Source of the DNA: Ophioderma brevispina
Taxonomy: Eukaryota > Echinodermata > Ophiuroidea > Amphilepidida > Ophiodermatidae
Reading direction: 5' to 3'
Length of the DNA: 64,000 nt
Assembly: GCA_023653785.1 (NCBI GenBank)
Contig: JAMKCH010071836.1
Location: forward strand, 1 to 64,000
Every line of letters begins with the position of its first letter. The first letter of the stretch is position 1. The notes beneath the pieces were generated by a model. The model was not told the DNA's origin, did not search any database, and worked only from the letters and a program-made list of their open reading frames with translations. Made by a program: the position numbers and the translations under genes. This document shows, piece after piece, positions 60,109 through 64,000 of the stretch.

Positions 60109-60444
60109 AGGGGCATTTCGGGATCCACAGCCTCGTCCACCCGACTTACCTAAAAAAGTTGAGATTTTTATATCATCTGAACCGCTAGCCTTAGTAATCC
60201 ATGCGTACCTAATCTTATGTTTAAATTCTGTAATATCGTTAAGAAATTAGCAATTTTGTATTTTCTGTCCGTAAACGGACAGAAATTACAGCACAGTGGC
60301 TTATGGGACCGTGGGAAACAAGCAATTGCTCATAACACAAAACCGCAAGATTGGGATCAACTCAAATTTTGAGAATAACCTTTTCTCAAAGATATCTAGT
60401 GAACAATGAATAAAACAGAAGGTGCTGGATCACAAAATGTACCT
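60109..60444. mobile_element. TTAA-flanked MITE, family K3
   Basis: 336 bp with ends AGGGGCATTTCGGGATCC and GGATCACAAAATGTACCT as inverted repeats, and TTAA at 60105-60108 and 60445-60448. No ORF. Confidence 0.72.
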
Positions 60445-60702
60445 TTAAATATTTTTCTCAGGTATTCATTCAGATGAAATTTCCTTTAAATTCTTATGTC
60501 TGCATGCTAATCAGTGAGCATATCTAAAAACTAAATAATATCATTGTATTGCAGTTCTGTCATGGTGGTAATTTTAATAACTATTTTTATGACTGCTGTT
60601 TGCTCCTATTAGAGTGCTTATTATTGCAGTGTTGACATTATTGATATTTTCCAACTGTTCTTTATATCTGCCCATCTGGATTAGCATGAAATTCATATTT
60701 AA
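60445..60702. other. Spacer between two MITEs
   Basis: AT-rich sequence with nothing recognisable. Confidence 0.4.
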
Positions 60703-61230
60703 AGCGGCACTGGCACATTTTCACAAAATATGAAATTTCTTCAATTTGCTCTCAAATGATAGTCTAGGCCATTGGAAGAACAGAGATATACTTTACACAT
60801 AAAAATAACATACCCCAAAACAGATAGGGACATTGATATGAGGATAAAGACATCCAGGTAATTTGTAGGCCAACTTTTAAGTTTTCCATAACTTTAATCA
60901 ACAAATGTGTATATTACATGAATATTTTTGACTCGTACTCACTGATATTAAAACCACAAAGGTTGTAGACCGATCAAACATTGTGCATAGCATGGGAAAC
61001 ATGCATACGGCGTCGTGTTTTGTGTTAAATGCCATTTTCGTCGTCTGCTGAATTTAACGTCGCCGGCGACGCTAAATTATAAAATCGTTCTGTTTACCCA
61101 TAAGGAAGCTGATTTGGTCTTAATCATTTCGGGTGAGGGCTTTTGTATATAAAAGCCTTACAACCATGCAAAAATATCGATTTTGAAAAATCTTGAGGGT
61201 GCACTATTTTTCAAAAGTGCCAGTGTCTCT
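60703..61230. mobile_element. TTAA-flanked MITE, family K4, full copy
   Basis: 528 bp with ends AGCGGCACTGGCACATTTT and AAAAGTGCCAGTGTCTCT as inverted repeats, and TTAA at 60699-60702 and 61231-61234. Its first ~140 bp recur at 63048-63185 and again from 63934. No ORF. Confidence 0.75.
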
Positions 61231-61484
61231 TTAATATTAAATATTTTTCAGACTGATCATTGAAAGGTGGGCCTTGCTTTTGTGTGTTAAGATTCATTAA
61301 TGCTACTCCCCAGCCATCTCAAAATGCACTGTGGTATCAAATATGCAATGTTTCATGATAATTGGTAAATTAGAGAATTTTTAAAAACCTGTTAACTTGC
61401 AAGATGTGCAAGATTCTACCCTGCTAAGCTTGATGTTACACAATGCATTTCGGAGGTGCATGATAGAATGAAACTCCTTAGCTA

Positions 61485-61675
61485 TATACCATTTTGGTCA
61501 ACCAATATTAATTTTACAGAGTATTCTATGGAGCTTACAAAATCACGTTCAAGTTAGCTCTCACATCAAAATGGATTGAAACATTGGTGCGAAACTTTAC
61601 AGAGAGGGTTTTGGAGTGAAGGACTTTCTATCAAGATGAAAACTTTATTATACTTGAATTGGGCCATTCCCCTTT
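61485..61675 (-). repeat. Dispersed repeat C, copy 3 (inverted)
   Basis: Read on the minus strand it starts AGGGGAATGGCCCAATT after TTAA (61676-61679 region). It continues through TCTGTAAAGTTTCGCACC, GTTTCAATCC, GATGTGAGAGCTAA and TTAATATTGGTTGACC. It shows the outer end of this family. Confidence 0.6.
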
Positions 61676-61935
61676 AATCCACTGTACCAACAAAATGCAA
61701 CAACCCATGAACTTCAAACTTGGTGTGATATCTTCCAGTGATCTATAGTTTTGTTCCTGATATTTACATATTAATGAATTTTAATGACTTAATTTTCATA
61801 TGAACAAAAGAATATAATGAATCCACTGCACCAACAAAATATAACCACCCGTAAACTGTGGTATGTGGTAGATGATGCATTCGGGCATATGCATATTTAT
61901 GAATACTAATTAGTTAATTTGCATATGATCAAAAT
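61676..61935 (+). repeat. Diverged two-copy tandem repeat (about 140 bp)
   Basis: AATCCACTGTACCAACAAAATG...ATGAATTTTAATGACTTAATTTTCATATGA is followed by AATCCACTGCACCAACAAAATA...ATGAATACTAATTAGTTAATTTGCATATGA. No gene. Confidence 0.6.
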
Positions 61936-62544
61936 GTGGGGCCACTATAATTGTGAACCGTGTAATAGTTGGTTGTATATTTGAAACAAAACTGCAATTT
62001 TCAAGCTGTCATAGATCAAAACTGTAGGTCAGAGCCACAGTTGAATACAGTCATTGGCTCTTCATCAATAAATCTGACTTATGTTAATGGTGAATATTTT
62101 TAGCGTCGAGTCTAATGACCAAAAATCAATGCACGTCCGCTCAGTTTGATGATGAATAATGGCACAAGCCCTGCATGGGCGCGTGTCATTATGAGTCTGG
62201 TAAAACTGATATAAGTGCAGTGATTTTTTGCCAATGCATGAGGAACTAAAAATATGCAGACATTAGCCTAATTCATAAACATTATTACAGTAGATATTTT
62301 TACTAAAAAAACTGAATACGTCACAAAATCCAATGCAGTAACATATCTAACGAAAAGATTCACACACCCGCCCTAATATAAATCAATCCAACGTTGTGCG
62401 TAAAATGTTCTAAGCATACTGTGTACGCTCATTTACATCTGCACCATGCAATGACAAATATCAATGCGAGTTTTGTCCAATCATATTTCTTCTCTCATAA
62501 TAAATTTTTAGGAATGTAATATAAGTAGGTTTATTTTACTATCA
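61936..62544. other. Non-coding stretch
   Basis: No gene recognised; AT-rich. Confidence 0.4.
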
Positions 62545-62610
62545 TGTTCAAGTTCAAGTTCAAGTTCAAATTTATTCAGCATAACATATCGTACGAGACA
62601 GTCCTAGTAA
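62545..62610 (-). mobile_element. LINE 3' end fragment with GAACTT tail
   Basis: On the minus strand the sequence runs CTAGGACTGTCTCG, then GCTGAATAAATTTGAACTTG and three or four GAACTT repeats. AATAAA followed by a short tandem tail is typical of some non-LTR retrotransposons (inference). No coding part is present. Confidence 0.45.
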
Positions 62611-63185
62611 TACCAGACCTATTAGTTCTACAGCAGAGCTATCAATCTGGTTTCAAAATCATTGTATTGGCTCTTTTTCCCCCTTTTTTTCGTGGGACAT
62701 CATGCTGATGCATTTTCAAGACACCAAGTAAACCATTTTCACACTTTATTTAACATGTTTAGATTATGTTGAAATAATGTTTATTCTTGAGTGCGAAAGC
62801 CTGTGTCAGTGCTGAAAAGAAAGCAGAAATGTTGGTGCAGCTTTTGTGTGGAAATTGGGCAGAATTTATTCAGTCACTCAACTCAATCAAACATTTATAG
62901 TATTGAGAAAACAGTTATTTTGTTATCGTTCAAGGGTTTCCACTAGGTAGGTTTTAACACCCTGAGGTCTAACGGCCGATTTTATTGGTTATATATTGGG
63001 ATATTTGGTGTATCGAGCCAACCAGAAACATGCTAAGAAAACCTTAAAGCAGCACTGGCACATTTTCACAAAATATGAAATTTCTTCAATTTGCTCTCAA
63101 ATGATTGTCTATACCATTGGAAGAATAGAGATACATTTTACACATAAAAATAACATACTCAAAAACAGATAGGGAAGTTAATAAC
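62600..63185 (+). repeat. Tandem duplication, unit 1
   Basis: AGTCCTAG at 62600 begins a stretch matching 63495 onward. It includes ACCAGACCTATTAGTTCTAC, GGGACATCATGCTGATGC, GGTTTCCACTAGGTAGG and TAACGGCCGATTTTATTGG, and continues into the truncated K4 copy at 63048. The offset between units is 886-897 bp. Confidence 0.8.
63048..63185 (+). mobile_element. Truncated K4 MITE copy
   Basis: AGCAGCACTGGCACATTTTC preceded by TTAA (63044-63047) matches 60703-60842, then diverges after AACAGATAGGGA. The distal end is missing. It lies inside the duplicated unit. Confidence 0.7.
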
Positions 63186-63296
63186 AGGGATGTAAGTTTT
63201 CAGGCAATAGCCTGAATTCAGGCCCTCTGTTACTCAAAATTTCCGCAATTTTATTTATTTTCAGCCCGTTTTGGAGGCTTTTAGCTTAAATTCATT

Positions 63297-63375
63297 TTTT
63301 TTTTTTTTTTTTTTATGATATGCTAGGACCAGCAATGGACAACCCGATAGGGCTTATGGTTATTGCTGGCCCTGT
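63297..63375 (-). mobile_element. Retroelement 3' tail with poly(A) and hairpin
   Basis: On the minus strand GGGCCAGCAATAACCATAAG and CCATTGCTGGTCCTAGC form an imperfect hairpin just before about 19 A. A hairpin and poly(A) end fits a SINE or LINE insertion between the two duplicated units. Confidence 0.45.
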
Positions 63376-63494
63376 AATACATAAAAGTAAAATATACTCA
63401 ATATTACAATAATGATACAACACAGCTGTTTGAAAGTGACAAAAAGAGAATCATGTCTAGAATTTGTTGTACTATATCTCCATAGCTTATGCAT

Positions 63495-64000
63495 AGTCCT
63501 AGCAAACCAGACCTATTAGTTCTACAGCAGTCTCAGCAAAGCTATCAATCTGGTTTCAAAATCATTGTATTGGCTCTTTTTCCCCCTTTTTTTTGTGGGA
63601 CATCATGCTGATGCATTTTCAAGACACAAAGTACACCATTTTCACACTTTATTTAACATGTTTAGATTATGTTGAAATAATGTTTATTCTTGAGTGTGAA
63701 AGCCTGTATCAGTCCTGAAAAGAAAGCAGAAATGTTGGTGCAGCTTTTGTCTGGAAATTGGGCAGAATTTATTCAGTCACTCAACTCAATCAAACATTTA
63801 TAGTATTGAGAAAACAGTTATTTTGTTATCGTTCAAGGGTTTCCACTAGGTAGGTTTTAACACCCTGAGGTCTAACGGCCGATTTTATTGGTTATATATT
63901 GGGATATTTGGAAACATGGTAAGAAAACCTTAAAGCAGCACTGGCAAATTTTCACAAAATATGAAATTTCTTCAATTTGCTCTGAAATGATTGTCTATAC
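63495..64000 (+). repeat. Tandem duplication, unit 2 (runs off the window)
   Basis: Partner of 62600-63185. It differs by an extra CTCAGCA after CTACAGCAGT and by loss of about 18 bases (TGTATCGAGCCAACCAGA) near 63910. The K4 fragment restarts at 63934. Confidence 0.8.

Overview
The window looks like transposon-dominated, intergenic or intronic DNA from an animal, most plausibly a marine invertebrate. The reasons are a metazoan-type Ty3/gypsy retrotransposon, a jockey/CR1-like LINE remnant, many short terminal-inverted-repeat elements flanked by TTAA, a tRNA-derived SINE candidate, AT-rich sequence with sparse CpG over most of its length, and no operon-like gene packing. The species cannot be named from the sequence. 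No host protein-coding exon, rRNA or functional tRNA gene could be supported.

Layout. 1-3371 carries no recognisable gene. 3372-4340 is a TTAA-flanked element built from arrays of a roughly 45-bp unit, and an inverted copy lies at 26067-27026. 5471-5955 is a second repeat family ending in a long hairpin, with an inverted copy at 21526-22051. Between these pairs sits a complete Ty3/gypsy LTR retrotransposon on the minus strand (6545-17057). It has two LTRs of about 1.7 kb, a primer-binding site at 15323-15341, a broken gag, a zinc-knuckle nucleocapsid ORF, an open 1123-codon protease-RT-RNase H-integrase ORF, a frameshifted integrase C-terminus with a long Pro/Tyr-rich tail, and a polypurine tract at 8230-8241.

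From 17 to 52 kb the sequence is non-coding. It contains tandem repeats, TTAA-flanked elements beginning AGG (24206-24556, 24627-24951, 43211-43559), a perfect 57-bp palindrome (31125-31181), a telomere-like minisatellite (35028-35225), a SINE candidate (40437-40785) and two other inverted-repeat elements (41926-42289, 52033-52346). 52805-54720 is a decayed, minus-strand LINE reverse transcriptase. 57680-58664 is a long foldback whose arms of about 450 bp would give a near-perfect RNA hairpin. The last 4 kb hold more TTAA elements, LINE or SINE tails, and a tandem duplication of about 0.9 kb that runs off the window.

The retrotransposon genes form the only functional set here: Gag packages the RNA, Pol matures it, copies it and inserts the cDNA, and the LTRs, primer-binding site and polypurine tract serve as cis signals. 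With gag and the integrase end frameshifted, this copy as read should not be autonomous. Many differences between its LTRs are single-base gains or losses, so consensus errors in the assembly must be considered along with real decay.
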